Positions 37,286-48,823 of a DNA stretch of 64,000 nucleotides are shown piece after piece. Position 1 is the first letter of the stretch, and each line of letters starts with the position of its first letter. Below the pieces are notes generated by a model, which saw only the letters and a program-made list of their open reading frames with translations, made no database searches and was not told the DNA's origin. The position numbers and the translations under genes were made by a program. The stretch is from Siphonodentalium dalli (Eukaryota > Mollusca > Scaphopoda > Gadilida > Siphonodentaliidae): positions 183,868,716-183,932,715 of the forward strand of contig CP136066.1 of NCBI GenBank assembly GCA_032622095.1, in the 5' to 3' direction.

Positions 37286-37724
37286 GTATGTTATTATTCG
37301 AGATATCCATATATACTGTTTATAAATAATGTATGAAAAGAAAACATACACAATGATTGGAATTTGTCCAATGAATAATTCCATCTTTTGTTTTCTTGCT
37401 AAAATTTAATATTTTCAAATTTTGTCCCAACTTAGGGGAACAATTATGGTCTTAGTTTTTATCAGAAATAAATGGTAAATCTCTCACAGATATAGGAACA
37501 TATTATTACCATAAATGGGTGCTATATTTGATTGGATTTTTATTGGCAATGAAATAATGTAAATATGTATTGTACTAGTTCGATATCTCTTATCAAATTT
37601 CTTGGGAGAGAGTTTCCCTTAAGTTGACATAACTTGTGCCCTAATCCCTTTGTAACTTCTGTAGAAAATAAAACAATTTTAAACCTAACCCAATTTTCTA
37701 AAAATTAATATCGTTTGTTTCCAG

Positions 37725-37818
37725 GATTTGAGAGAAACCATTGATAAACAGACAGAACAGATTAGAAAGCTGAAGAAAATGCTAAAGATTTATGCAAAAC
37801 GTCTCAAAGATGGTGAAG
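37725..37818 (+). CDS. MYO5: myosin V heavy chain, last coiled-coil exon
   Basis: Residues 131-161 plus one base. It starts DLRETIDKQTEQIRKLKKML and ends KRLKDGE, equivalent to the coiled coil with the RKLKKQLK motif just before the globular tail. The acceptor TTTGTTTCCAG ends at 37724. I chose the donor GTGATT at 37819 because it keeps phase 1 into CTGCCGAA at 46361, giving GEAAEIAAEL. A second donor, GTGAAG at 37814, is also in phase 1 and would give a product shorter in this region; the sequence alone cannot decide. Confidence 0.88.
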
Positions 37819-37976
37819 GTGATTATTTTTTGAATTTCTATCGCAATCTTATCATCTATCCCGAACAAATATATAAATAGTACTTACAATCTGGACAATA
37901 TATCCAGGTCCGATGATGCTTCATTATCATCATATTGTTTTTACATTTTCTCATTTGTATCCACTTGACTATATCT

Positions 37977-38215
37977 TTAACCCTTCCATGACTGGAGCTT
38001 CCAGAAAGTTTGCAAAAATCTTGTGTCAATGCATTCTCTTATATATGCGATAAGAGTATGCATTGGCCTAAGAATTTTTACATTGACCTTGTAAGCCAGT
38101 GCATTCTCTTATATATGCAAGTCTCCCTATGGGAGATTCCCTCATATATAAGAGAATGCACTGACACAGGATATTTAATGCTTCACCAGCGCAGCTCCCG
38201 TCATTGAAGTGTTAA
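37977..38215. mobile_element. family A TTAA element
   Basis: TTAACCCTTCCATGACTGGA to TCATTGAAGTGTTAA; the first hairpin is shortened. Confidence 0.7.
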
Positions 38216-38299
38216 ATGGACCCGAGGCACTCGCACTGGGTAAATGTGTAAAAAATATCAAAGTCAGTAAAAACATAACCAGTAAGAAGAACATTGATT

Positions 38300-38860
38300 T
38301 ATAGTTAAATAGTGAATACCTACCTTTTGTTTGAATACCAAAATATATCATGTGTGTCTGGAAAGAAATATAAAATGTTCACGAGCGGCGTTTTCAGGTA
38401 TTCAAACAAAAAAGCTGTAGGTATTCTTTTGTTATATGCCCCTTATTAATGCTAAATTATGTGGCATTTTCACTTTTAATAGTACAACAAATTGAACAAT
38501 ACTCTGAAACTACTGGTTGACCGGCATTCGCGCTCATGTAAACCGTCGGCAAGCTGCAGTGTAAAAATGAAATCGTATTTCACTGCGGCTTATAAGAGAT
38601 ATATACGATGTTCTGCATTTCGGTCATTTTCCGTTATTTTATAGGCAAGCATATAACAAACATCTTTATTGATATTTCTCGAATAAAGAAATTTCACGTT
38701 TTGAAACCATTGTTATGTTACAGTGATTTGTCAAGGAAAATTGCAAATCGTGTACGTGTAGTAAGTTCATATATTTTAGTCTGAATATGATTTTCAGAAT
38801 ATTTGTTAATGCTTTGACCTTTTCCAATGTGTACCATCAAGTTTTGATTAAACTTTGGTT
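38300..38860. repeat. family N dispersed repeat
   Basis: GGCATTTTCACTTTTAATAG, ACTGCGGCTTATAAGAG and TTTATAGGCAAGCATAT recur in order at about 61.45-61.80 kb. A hairpin TGTTTGAATACC / GGTATTCAAACA spans 38328-38410. Confidence 0.55.
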
Positions 38861-39201
38861 TCTTATTGGACTCATTGGAATTTTATAAATTTTTCCACTG
38901 TTTACAAAGCGATGGTTTTGACATACAAAATCTTATTGGAGAGTTATTAATAATGGAAATAAACAAAGACAATCTATTTTTTCATGTACATGTTGATGAT
39001 GGTTGTTTAACAGACTTTTATGTTATTTCGCATGAACCCACTTCGAAGGCATTGAGTTATTATAGCGGCTAATTTTATAGACTCATCTTTGTTGAAACTC
39101 AATCGTCTGAACATATTGGCCGATCGTTTCAAGTTTTATTCAGTACAGTTCGAAAACTACTGTTATCCCAAAATAATACAACAAATTTAATCTTACCTGG
39201 G

Positions 39202-39415
39202 TTAACCCTTTCATGACGGGAGCTGCGCTGGTGCAGCATTAAAGATCCTGTGCCAGTGCATTCTCTTATATATGCTAATCTCCCATAGTGATCCTCGCAT
39301 ATATAAGAGAATGCATTGGCTTACAATGTTAGGGTAAATATTATTAGGCCAATGCATTATCTTACATATGCGAGGCTCCTTATGGGAGACTCACATACTA
39401 TATATATGAGAGAAT
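39202..39415. mobile_element. family A TTAA element, reverse orientation, right end lost
   Basis: TTAACCCTTTCATGACGGGA and first hairpin intact; breaks off after the second hairpin. Confidence 0.65.
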
Positions 39416-39450
39416 AAAAATCTCTAGAACCTGTATACAACTCTATAAAG

Positions 39451-39885
39451 TTAACTGTACTCAATCCGATTCGATGGTCCCAATATCATCAGATTCCAAC
39501 AACAAGAACATTTTTTGAAATGCCGCTTCAGTTATCAGAATCGATTAATTGCTCAAAAATAACAGTCAACTATAGTATAAAATTGCCCAAAATCTGTTAT
39601 TTATGAACATTTTGTTCAACGAAATTTAGCCCGTTTGTCAAATATCTGACACAAAAATTGCCACTTGATTTTAGAGTTATCCATCTTGATCCGCAATTTG
39701 GTCCGAGGCCATCTTCTCATTGACTTTTACTGGGGCAATAAAAATTATAATAGAAAACAATAGATTTCAAAAATCGATATTTGATCACTCTGAGCTTTGA
39801 TGGGTGGGTTCCTTGACTCGAATCAAATATTTTTGACCCCCGAAATAGTAATTTGCGAGCGATAATTCAGATTATGCATCTTTAA
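39451..39885. mobile_element. family O TTAA element (435 bp)
   Basis: TTAACTGTACTCAATCCGAT to CAGATTATGCATCTTTAA. The interior (GAATCGATTAATTGC, CAACTATAGTATAAAATTGC) matches 45591-46030. The TTAA flanks with short, imperfect inverted ends suggest a further piggyBac-like family. Confidence 0.6.
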
Positions 39886-40142
39886 CATTGTTGCTTCGCC
39901 TTAATGCTGTCTTGTCTATATATTCTTTCTCTCAGTGTGTGCTCATCTATATTTGTTTTTGCTCTTATTATCGCTCTCCAAGGATACATGCAAAGGTCGA
40001 ATACGATGTCTTCACTAAGTCCGACATCTGGTAAGACTCGCTGTCCGTGCACCTTATAGTTTAAAGTAGACTTACACCACCGGTCACGTATATTTGTTTC
40101 TTCTTTACTGTCAGTGTTTTGTGAGGTTCTTCCATTTGGCAT
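39882..40142 (-). other. 86-codon open frame of unknown status
   Basis: The product (ending DEHTLRERIYRQDSIKAKQQC) has a protein-like, unbiased composition, and the frame stays open for about 24 codons upstream of the ATG. No family was recognised. It could be an exon of a gene on the opposite strand, a decayed coding fragment, or chance. Confidence 0.15.
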
Positions 40143-40854
40143 GTGTTTTATGTAATTATTGGTCGCTGCCCAGCATTCTATTCAGGCTAAGTTTCTTGCC
40201 TTTCTAGCATATTAAGTAGTGTTTGGAGAAGTATGTTGCGTTGAAATTAGATTACAGACAATATAACTAAGGCGTTTAGATGCCTGCGATGTGTCCGTTA
40301 CGTTGTATCCGTTAATACACACAATGGAGAGACTCTATTTTCGACGCAATGTAAGGTGTAATGCATACCTTATACGGCATGCGTCATGACATTTCTTGTT
40401 TTCAATCGAATAAAAAAGATGGTGGCCATCTTTGAAGTGAATGAAAAAAAAACAATTATTATTTATGTCAATAAAGTGTTAGTTGTTTGGTTTTGAAAGG
40501 TTTGACATTATCGTAGAATTAATTTATTACAGCTAGATTGATTTGCAATAATAAATTTATTCCAATATCAAACATTTTAGCTGCAATTATTAATCAGTTC
40601 TGCATTATAACGCAACGTACGCACCTGTGTGAACAGTTTAACGCAGACAACGGATCGTGTCAACGCTACATATGGACGAAGGCAACATACTGATCTGAAT
40701 GCTTTTTGACATGCAGGTTCGATTCAGAAGGGTCAAAGTTCAAGATCCACTTACTCATGATTAGTGAATTGCATGATTCAAAATTTAAAAAGTGTTATGG
40801 ACCGCTCTGCTGGGTGAACATGGAAACAAAGAATAATAAGTCTGGTCCGGTAAA
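40143..40854. other. intron sequence, nothing recognised
   Basis: AT-rich; no repeats or exons could be supported. Confidence 0.35.
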
Positions 40855-41115
40855 TTAACCCTGTCTATACTAAATACTCATTGATGAGTAGTTATCCCAT
40901 AGGAAATGTTCAGATAATAAGTTCAACAATTGACCATAGGTCGTTTGTTGAACTTATTTGAACATTTCCCACCAATGAATATGAATAATTCTGCTCTTGT
41001 ATTATTTCCTGTCATGCTTTTATTGCATGAACACCCCTCCAAATGAATAAAAGACTTTTCCAATCTATAGTTTTATAACTGAGTGGGAGAATCCATTTAG
41101 TAAAGAAAGGGTTAA
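40855..41115. mobile_element. family S TTAA element (261 bp)
   Basis: TTAACCCTGTCTATACTAAA on the left; TTTAGTAAAGAAAGGGTTAA on the right. It contains a hairpin ATAAGTTCAAC / GTTGAACTTAT around GACCATAGGTC. Confidence 0.7.
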
Positions 41116-41690
41116 GAGCACATTATGTCATCACAATCATAACTGTTATTTATATATTTAACATCACACCCTCATTTGGAAGAGCCTCACTAGAAATTTT
41201 ACTTCATTTTCTGTTCTGGTCCAAGTAAAAACACTTTCTTCATCGTTGTTAAAACGTTGTCGATATATTTAGTTTTCCTGACACCTTATGGTACCTCAAC
41301 ATTTTTCTTCTACCAACAGGAAGCAGCTTTTAGAATTACAACTTTATAGTTCAAGATGCTGCAAAAAATTATGATTTCTTTAGAGAACATAGATTGTTCC
41401 AATCCGAGTGCATTGTGATGTCGTCATGAAAAACTTTTTCATATTTAATTGAATTGGTTGAAATCATAAGAGATTGAAGAAAGAGCCATGGAATGCCTAC
41501 CTGCTGTTACTGATTTTCCCCCCCAATTTTTTTTTGGTGACTATTAAAATAGCCGGTGTCTCTGTCCGTGCAGAAAGTTTTTGGATGAGAAATTTATTTT
41601 GGGCTATCGGATCGAAACCAAATTTTGTGTGTAAGTTTATCAACTCCAAATACAGGTCAAGTTCGAATATGGGTCGGTCCACCCATTTTT
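41116..41690. repeat. unrecognised intron with a short GTCCGTGC-type repeat
   Basis: The last 200 bp (CAGGTCAAGTTCGAATATGG) are a degraded dispersed repeat; nothing was recognised before that. Confidence 0.4.
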
Positions 41691-44502
41691 AGCTCAACTT
41701 ACTTTTGTAAGTTTGAGCTATTGCCATGGCTTGACGTCCGTCGTCCGTGTGTGCGTGTGTCCGTGTGTCCGTCAACAATATCCTTTGGCGCGGGCTACAG
41801 GTCGTACCTTTGGTCTGATCTTTATGAAATTTTGCATGAATGTTGACATTGACATGTAGATGGGAACGAGTCATTTTGGGGTCATTCGGCCAAAAAACAT
41901 GGCCGCTGGTGGCCATCTTGGATTTCAAAATTCAATCCATTGGCGCGGGCTACAGGTCGTACTGTTCATTTGATCATCATGAAATTTGTCATGGATGTTA
42001 ATATTGACATGTAGATGGGAACGAGTCATTTTGGGGTCGTTCGGCCAAAAAACATGGCCGTCAGCAGCCATCTTGGATTTTACTCTTTGCATGACTAAAT
42101 CATTTGGCGCAGGCTACAGGTCGTAGTTTTGATCGGAACTTCATGAAATTTGTCATGGATGTTAACAATGACATGTAGATGGGAACGAGTGATTTTGGGG
42201 TTGTTCGGCCAAAAAACATGGCCGCCAGCAGCCATCTTGGATTTTACTCTTTGCATGACTAAATCCTTTGGCGCGGGCTACAGGTCGTACCTTTGGTCTG
42301 ATCTTTATGAAATTTGTCATGAATGTTGACATTGACATGTAGATGGGAACGAGTCATTTTGGGGTCATTCGGCCAAAAAACATGGCCGCTGGTGGCCATT
42401 TTGGATTTCAAAATTCAATCCATTGGCGCGGGCTACAGGTCGTACTGTTCGTCTGATCATTATGAAATTTGTCATGGATGTTAATATTGACATGTAGATG
42501 GGAACGAGTCATTTTGGGGTCGTTCGGCCAAAAAACATGGCCGCTGGCAGCCATCTTGGATTTTACTCTTTGCATGACTAAATCCTTTGGCGCAGGCTAC
42601 AGGTCGTAGTTTTGATCGGAACTTCATGAAATTTGTCATGGATGTTAACAATGACATGTAGATGGGAACGAGTGATTTTGGGGTTGTTCGGCCAAAAAAC
42701 ATGGCCGCCAGCAGCCATCTTGGATTTTACTCTTTGCATGACTAAATCCTTTGGCGCGGGCTACAGGTCGTACCTTTGGTCTGATCTTTATGAAATTTGT
42801 CATGAATGTTGACATTGACATATAGATGGGAACGAGTCATTTTGGGGTCATTCGGCCAAAAAACATGGCCGCTGGTGGCCATTTTGGATTTCAAAATTCA
42901 ATCCATTGGCGCGGGCTACAGGTCGTACTGTTCGTCTGATCATTATGAAATTTGTCATGGATGTTAATATTGACATGTAGATGGGAACGAGTCATTTTGG
43001 GGTCGTTCGGCCAAAAAACATGGCCGCTGGCAGCCATCTTGGATTTTACTCTTTGCATGACTAAATCCTTTGGCGCAGGCTACAGGTCGTAGTTTTGATG
43101 AGAACTTCATGAAATTTGTCATGGATGTTAACAATGACATGTAGATGGGAACGAGTGATTTTGGGGTTGTTCAGCCAAAAAACATGGCCGCCAGCAGCCA
43201 TCATGGATTTTACTCTTTGCATGACTAAATCCTTTGGCGCGGGCTACAGGTCTTACCTATGGTCTGATCTTTATGAATTTTGTCATGAATGTTGACATTG
43301 CCATGTATATGGGAACGAGTCATTTTGGGGTCATTCGGCCAAAAAACATGGCCGCTGGTGGCCATTTTGGATTTCAAAATTCAATCCATTGGCGCGGACT
43401 ACAGGTCGTGCTGTTCGTCTGATCATCATGAAATTTGTCATGGATGTTAATATTGACATGTAGATGGGAACGAGTGATTTTGGGGTCGTTCAGCCAAAAG
43501 ACATGGCCGCCAGCAGCCATCTTGGATTTTACTCTTTGCATGACTAAATTCTTTGGCGCGGGCTACAGGTCGTAGCTTTGGTCAGAACTTCATGAAATTT
43601 GTCATGGATGTTAACAATGACATGTAGATGGGAATGAGTGATTTTGGGGTCGTTCGGCCAAAAAATATGGCCACCAGCAGCCATCTTGGATTTTACTCTT
43701 TGCATGACTAAATCCTTTGGCCTGACCTTTGGTCTGACCTTTATGAAATTTGTCATGAATATTGATATTGACATGTATATGGGAACGAGTCATTTTGGGG
43801 TCATACGGCCAAAAAAACATGGCCGCTGGCAGCCATCTTGGATTTCAAAATTCAATCCATTGGCACGGGCTACAGGTCGTACTGTTTGTCTGATCATCAT
43901 GATATTTATCATGGATGTTAATATTAACATGTAGATGGGAACGAGTCATTTTGGGTTCGTTTGGCTAAAAAACATGTCCGCCAGCAGCCATATTGGATTT
44001 TACTCTTTGCATGAATAAATACTTTGGTGCGGGCTACAGGTCGTAGCTTTGGTCGGAACTTCATGAAATTTGTCATGTATGTTAACAATGACATGTAGAT
44101 GGGAAACGAGTCATTTTGGGGTCGTTCAGCCGAAAAACATGGCCACCAGCAGCCATCTTGGATTTTACTCTTTGCATGACTAAATCCATTGGCACAGGCT
44201 ACAGGTCATACCTTTGATCAGATCATTATGAGATTTGTAAAGGCTGTAGATGGGAACAAGTCATTTTGGGGTAATTCGGAAAAAAACATGGTTGCCGGTG
44301 GCCATTTTATAATTTACTCTTTGCATCAATAAATCCTTTGGCACACCATAATCACCACATCCCTGATCCGATCATTATGAAACCTGTTATGAATGTTGAT
44401 ATTGACATGTACATCTAGTCTTACTTAGAATTTCAATTAGCACTTTTCCTATTCCTCCATTTACTGTCGACCATTAAATTATTCCCCTACCTAAGTTGAG
44501 CT
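41691..44502. repeat. 2.8-kb element of 483-bp trimeric tandem repeats
   Basis: It is bounded by AGCTCAACTTA (41691) and TAAGTTGAGCT (44492). After a GTCCGTGTGTCCGTG leader come about 16 monomers. The phrase GGCTACAGG recurs at spacings of 155, 164 and 164 bp, so the true unit is a 483-bp trimer (starts at 41791, 42274, 42757 and 43240). Every monomer has GATGGGAACGAGT, AAAAAACATGGCCGC and ATGACTAAATCC or a variant. Homogeneity is highest at 41.8-43.4 kb and falls off to the right. The long open frames come from the repeat. Confidence 0.88.
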
Positions 44503-44888
44503 GCAGTGTCATTGACACTTTCATTGTGGGAGTTATGGTCCTTGTCGACTTATAATTTGCCGATTATTTTGGTTTCCAGATGATAACTTTACTTTTAGAT
44601 ATCTTAATTTGTTTTTAAATTCAACTGAATCTCATGATATTTAGTACGTGGATCAAGCAAGTTACAGAAGACAAAGGCCAAGTTTCGTTTTGTTTGAGTT
44701 AAAAATAAAAGCTATCCTTACTAAAAAAAGCCACCTTTTCGGGGGACACACAGTCGGCAACCTTTTATTTTCATTTATGTCCTACAAAGCTGCAAATATT
44801 GCAGAAGAGACAAATAAAGGAGCCATTTAATATTGACCTCATTTTTGTTTACGTTACAGTATACGCCGATGTGCTATTTTTTTATTTC
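44503..44888. other. intron sequence with degraded dispersed repeat
   Basis: Short phrases of the GTCCGTCC-type family (CTGAATCTCATGATATTTAG). No exon. Confidence 0.4.
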
Positions 44889-45118
44889 TTAACCCTGTCC
44901 ACAGGTGCAGCATTAAAGATTCTGTGCCAGTGCATTCTCTAATATATGTGAGTCTCCCATAGGGAGCCTCGCATTTATAAGAGAATGCACTGGCTTACAA
45001 TGTCAATGTAAATATTTTTAGACCAATACATTCTCTTATATATACGAGGCTCCCTATGGAAAGATCGCATATATAAAAGAATACATTGGCACAGGGTGCT
45101 CCAGTCATGAAGGGTTAA
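44889..45118. mobile_element. family A TTAA element, reverse orientation
   Basis: TTAACCCTGTCCACAGGTGC to CCAGTCATGAAGGGTTAA; left terminus partly deleted. Confidence 0.7.
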
Positions 45119-45251
45119 ATAACTATGGAAATTTGAAAATATATTTGTTTGGGTTTGTTTATGTCAATAACAATGCATTTTGATCGGGACAATCTTGGTT
45201 CTTGCTTTCCTATGAGGTTGTTTTTCAGTGTATTTTACAGCTCTCTAGTTA

Positions 45252-45429
45252 CAGTAATGCCCTATATAATTGACTTCTTAACCACCGCAGAATTATGGGT
45301 AATTTTTCAGGATTTAGTCGGAAATATGGCCTGTTGCCATTCATCGGAAAGCCATATTTCCGACTAAATCCTGAAAAATTACCCATAATTCTGCTGTGGT
45401 TAAGGAGTCGATAATTTAGGGCATTACTG
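45252..45429. mobile_element. family D palindromic MITE, loop deleted
   Basis: CAGTAATGCCCTATATAATT to TTTAGGGCATTACTG. The two arms meet directly at CATCGGAAAGCC. Confidence 0.8.
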
Positions 45430-45590
45430 TATATTGCACTTTTCATTGGTTAGTCTCCCCACACCCTTGCCTTCGAATTAGTGAGGCTTTGTGTTATTAT
45501 TGTAGCAATATACTTTTTATATAATTATTCTTTTCTGTATTTGTAGAGCGAATGTCACACTAATTAATATGTTACAACTGTTAAAGGTAC

Positions 45591-46030
45591 TCAATCTGAT
45601 TCAATGGTCCCCATATCATCAGATTCCAATAACAGTTAACAACAACATTAAAAAAAATTTAAATACCTCTTCAGTTATCAGAATCGATTAATTGCCCAAA
45701 AATAATGTTAACCACAGTCAACTATAGTATAAAATTGCCCAAAACATGTTAAACGAAATCTGGCCGAAATGTCAAATATATAACACCCAAAGCCACTTGG
45801 TTTTAGAGTTATCCATTTTCGTCCTCAATTTGGTCTAAGATTGTCGGCTTGATGAATATTTGCCAGGCTGCCAAAAATTACATATCTTGGGAAACCACAA
45901 ATTTCAAAAATCATCTGATCACTCTGAGCTTTGATGGGTTGGTTCCTCGACTCAAATGAAATATTTGTTTTACCCCCAAAGCCAAAGAAATGGTAATTTG
46001 GGAGCGTTAATTCAGATTATGCATCTTTAA
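45591..46030. mobile_element. family O TTAA element (440 bp)
   Basis: TTAAAGGTACTCAATCTGAT to CAGATTATGCATCTTTAA; matches 39451-39885. Confidence 0.65.
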
Positions 46031-46360
46031 CTTAAGGCTTTCATAGTGTTCACACTTTGGATTTGGAGGATTTTAGTATCATGATCATTGAAAAGAGCAT
46101 TCAAATATAGTCCATTCATCTAAACGAAACATTAGATATTTATATAATCTCTTCTTCAGATTTGAAATGAAGCTATAAGTCCAGTCATTTTCATCTGAAT
46201 TTTAACTAATGAATGTTGGTAATATTTAATGTTCACATGTAACAACCGTGTGTCCCAATTGTGTTTAGTAAACTCTTTGTCACCATAATATTGTAAGTGA
46301 TCTTATCAAAAATATCTGAACACTATTGTTTAATCATCCAATATTTTTTTATTTTCTCAG

Positions 46361-46510
46361 CTGCCGAAATAGCCGCAGAGCTAGAGAAGGAGGAAGTGGT
46401 CCAAGACAACGACATGATGGCGACTGTTAAACACAGGGAGAAGTCGTCACTAGGATTGTTCGAATACAAGAAGGAAGATGAAAATGCTCTTGTAAAAAAT
46501 CTGATCATGG
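46361..46510 (+). CDS. MYO5: myosin V heavy chain, linker and start of globular tail
   Basis: Residues 162-211 plus one base. The acidic linker AAEIAAELEKEEVVQDND leads into SSLGLFEYKKEDENALVKNL, the conserved opening of the class V globular tail (vertebrates: LEYKKEDEQKLVKNLI). The acceptor TTTTTTTATTTTCTCAG ends at 46360 and the donor GTGAGT is at 46511. It enters and leaves in phase 1; the final G joins AT at 47086 to give Asp. Confidence 0.95.
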
Positions 46511-47085
46511 GTGAGTTATATTTCCTTATATCAGAACGTATCTCATTGATTCCTAAATAGTCTTCCCCAGTTATAAAAGTAGACATTGTTATGGTCTATT
46601 CTTCATTTGATGGGATGTTAGGATATGATATAATCAGATGACGTTCATTCATTTATATATTGCAAGTTTTATATAGTTTATACATGGTATAAAATGATAG
46701 TTATGAATCAAGGACACCTGTCCAGCAAAGCTTCTATCAATTAATTTAAATTTTATTTTGAATTATCACTTTCACGTGAAATATTTTTGTAAAACGTTTG
46801 TGGAGAGGGAGGACTCTTGCTAGCACCCTCAACCAAAACAAATTGTATTTCATCTATAGATTTCATTGCAAATTACGATAGAAATAAACCTATTTTTATG
46901 ATCTATAATTATGTCTGTATTTTATTCACAAAATAGATATTTGTAGTCTTGAAATATTGATTTATAAATTTGTTGTTGTAATTGTGGTCCGTAAGAGATA
47001 CACAATCTTTAATATTCAGGATCGCAATATTAGCATTCGGCATCTGTGTGCAGGAAGTATAATGATAAATTATTCTTATTTTCAG
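46511..47085. other. intron, nothing recognised
   Basis: AT-rich, no repeat family recognised. Confidence 0.4.
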
Positions 47086-47237
47086 ATTTGAAACCCAAAG
47101 TAGCATCAGGTCTGTTACCAGGGTTACCAGCATACATTGTATTCTGCTGTGTTCGACATACAGATTATATAAACGATGATGAAAAAGTCCGGTCTCTACT
47201 AACCAATACCATAAATGGCATCAAAAAGGTTGTCAAG
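47086..47237 (+). CDS. MYO5: myosin V heavy chain, globular tail exon (LPGLPAYI)
   Basis: Residues 212-262: [20 protein letters not shown], then [19 protein letters not shown] and INGIKKVVK. This is the first helical bundle of the dilute domain, which binds cargo adaptors such as Rab partners in known class V myosins. The acceptor TATTTTCAG ends at 47085; the donor GTGAGA is at 47238. It enters in phase 1 and leaves in phase 0. Confidence 0.97.
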
Positions 47238-47462
47238 GTGAGAACATTCATAAAATAATACACTTGAAATGAGACTTGAAAAGACACAATCGTATTGCTT
47301 TCATATTTTCTATCTATTTATTTCATATAGTTTCAATTATTTTAGAATGACAGCAATAACTATTTAATAATTTTTCAATAACAATTCTCTGGTATTTTTT
47401 AGTCTAGCTTATATGTCAGGTGTGTCTTTAAGTTTTTAATATTACAAAGCATAAACTAATAA

Positions 47463-47727
47463 TTAACCCTTCCATGACTGGAGCTTCCTAAAATTTTGCG
47501 AAAACCCTGTGCCAATGCATTCTCTTATATATGCAAGTCTCCCATAACGGGCCTCGCATATATAAGAGAATACATTGGCCTAACAATATATTTCCCTTGA
47601 CTTTGTAAGCCAGTGCATTATCTTATATATGCGAGGCTACCTATGGGAGGCTCACATATATAAGATAATGCACTGGCATAGAATCTGTAATGCTGCACCA
47701 GCGCAGCTCCCGTCATGAAAGAGTTAA
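47463..47727. mobile_element. family A TTAA element, near full length
   Basis: TTAACCCTTCCATGACTGGA to GTCATGAAAGAGTTAA with both hairpins. It ends 96 bp before the next exon. Confidence 0.8.
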
Positions 47728-47823
47728 TGAGAATATTATTGCATAATGTAGCTGGATGTCTAGAACCGTGAATACATTGTAAAATTTATTACATTAATAT
47801 GCATAAATACCCTTCCATTTCAG

Positions 47824-47913
47824 AAACATCATGAAGACTTAGACCGTGTTACAATGTGGTTAGCTAACACCTGCCGTTTATTGCACACACTGAAGCAATA
47901 TAGCGGTGAAAAG
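47824..47913 (+). CDS. MYO5: myosin V heavy chain, globular tail exon (WLANTCRLL)
   Basis: Thirty codons, phase 0-0 (residues 263-292): KHHEDLDRVTMWLANTCRLL and HTLKQYSGEK. It matches vertebrate FWLSNTCRFLHCLKQYSGE, a hallmark of the dilute domain. The acceptor CCTTCCATTTCAG ends at 47823; the donor GTATGG is at 47914. Confidence 0.97.
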
Positions 47914-48011
47914 GTATGGTTTAGTTAAAGTATGTTCAGTAAAAAGTTTGCAGAATGCTCAGTTGATCAAAGTCAGTTATTGTCAGCATTTCCACAGACT
48001 ATTAATTTTTC

Positions 48012-48416
48012 CAAGCCTTGAAATAGTGTGTTTTTCATTTGCAGAATGAGGTCCCCAGAGGGTGACGCTAGCCCACTGTGCTGGATAGCGTCACTAAATT
48101 CACCCTCTTGGAACCTCATTCTGCTGAGGCCTCAACTGATATGGGGAGACCTAGGATCAGATTGAAGTTCCCCAGTTGAAGTTGGTTATCCATGTTCATC
48201 CATTAATAACCTTGATTATGCAAGTTGTCTTCTGCCAAAACTAAAAATAATGTTAATTTGAAACTATAGATAGTTCCTAGAAGATAGTTCTTAGGCAGAA
48301 TGAGGTCCGCAGAGTGTGAATTTAGTGATGCTAGCCTGCTGTGCAGGGTAGTGTCACTAAATTCACCCTCTGGGGACCTCATTCTGCAAATGACAGACAC
48401 ACTATTTGAAGGCTTG
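48012..48416. mobile_element. family E element, one foldback shortened
   Basis: CAAGCCTTGAAATAGTGTGT to CTATTTGAAGGCTTG. Confidence 0.75.
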
Positions 48417-48482
48417 AAATTTTCATAAGATTTACAGCAACTTGTGGACTCTCATGTAAGGAATAATAATGATCACTTATTG

Positions 48483-48697
48483 TTAACTCTTTCAGTGCCA
48501 AGTCCGATTTTTGTATCAACCCATATTTCCTTGATCATTTTTCAAATTTACTGATTATAATAATGTGATATATTTATGAAAAGAGCTCTAAGAGCTCTTT
48601 CCATCAATGTATCACATTAATATAATCAATAAATTTGAAAAATGGTCGAGGAAATATGGGTTGATACAAAAATCGGACTTGGCACTGAAATGGTTAA
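48483..48697. mobile_element. family K TTAA palindrome (215 bp)
   Basis: TTAACTCTTTCAGTGCCAAG to CTTGGCACTGAAATGGTTAA. The arms pair along the full length and meet at AAGAGCTCTAAGAGCTCTT. The ends resemble family B ends (CCCTTTGAGTGCCAGG). Confidence 0.82.
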
Positions 48698-48823
48698 ACT
48701 CTTCCTGATAAGGGTAATCATTCAGAGTGTCTAGATCACGGATAATATATTCATGAAACTTTGAAATCTTTCTCATTTGAAGATCTTAAATTAGATCATT
48801 GTCGACCCCTATTCACTTTATAA

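Noticed and set aside
41709-41780. GTCCGTCC / GTCCGTGTGT tracts as coding or regulatory repeats
   Set aside because: They mark the start of old dispersed repeats at many places in the window and show no gene context.
41625-43934. Frames such as MNIDIDMYMGTSHFGVIRP
   Set aside because: By-products of the 483-bp satellite; both strands are open and units shift in frame.
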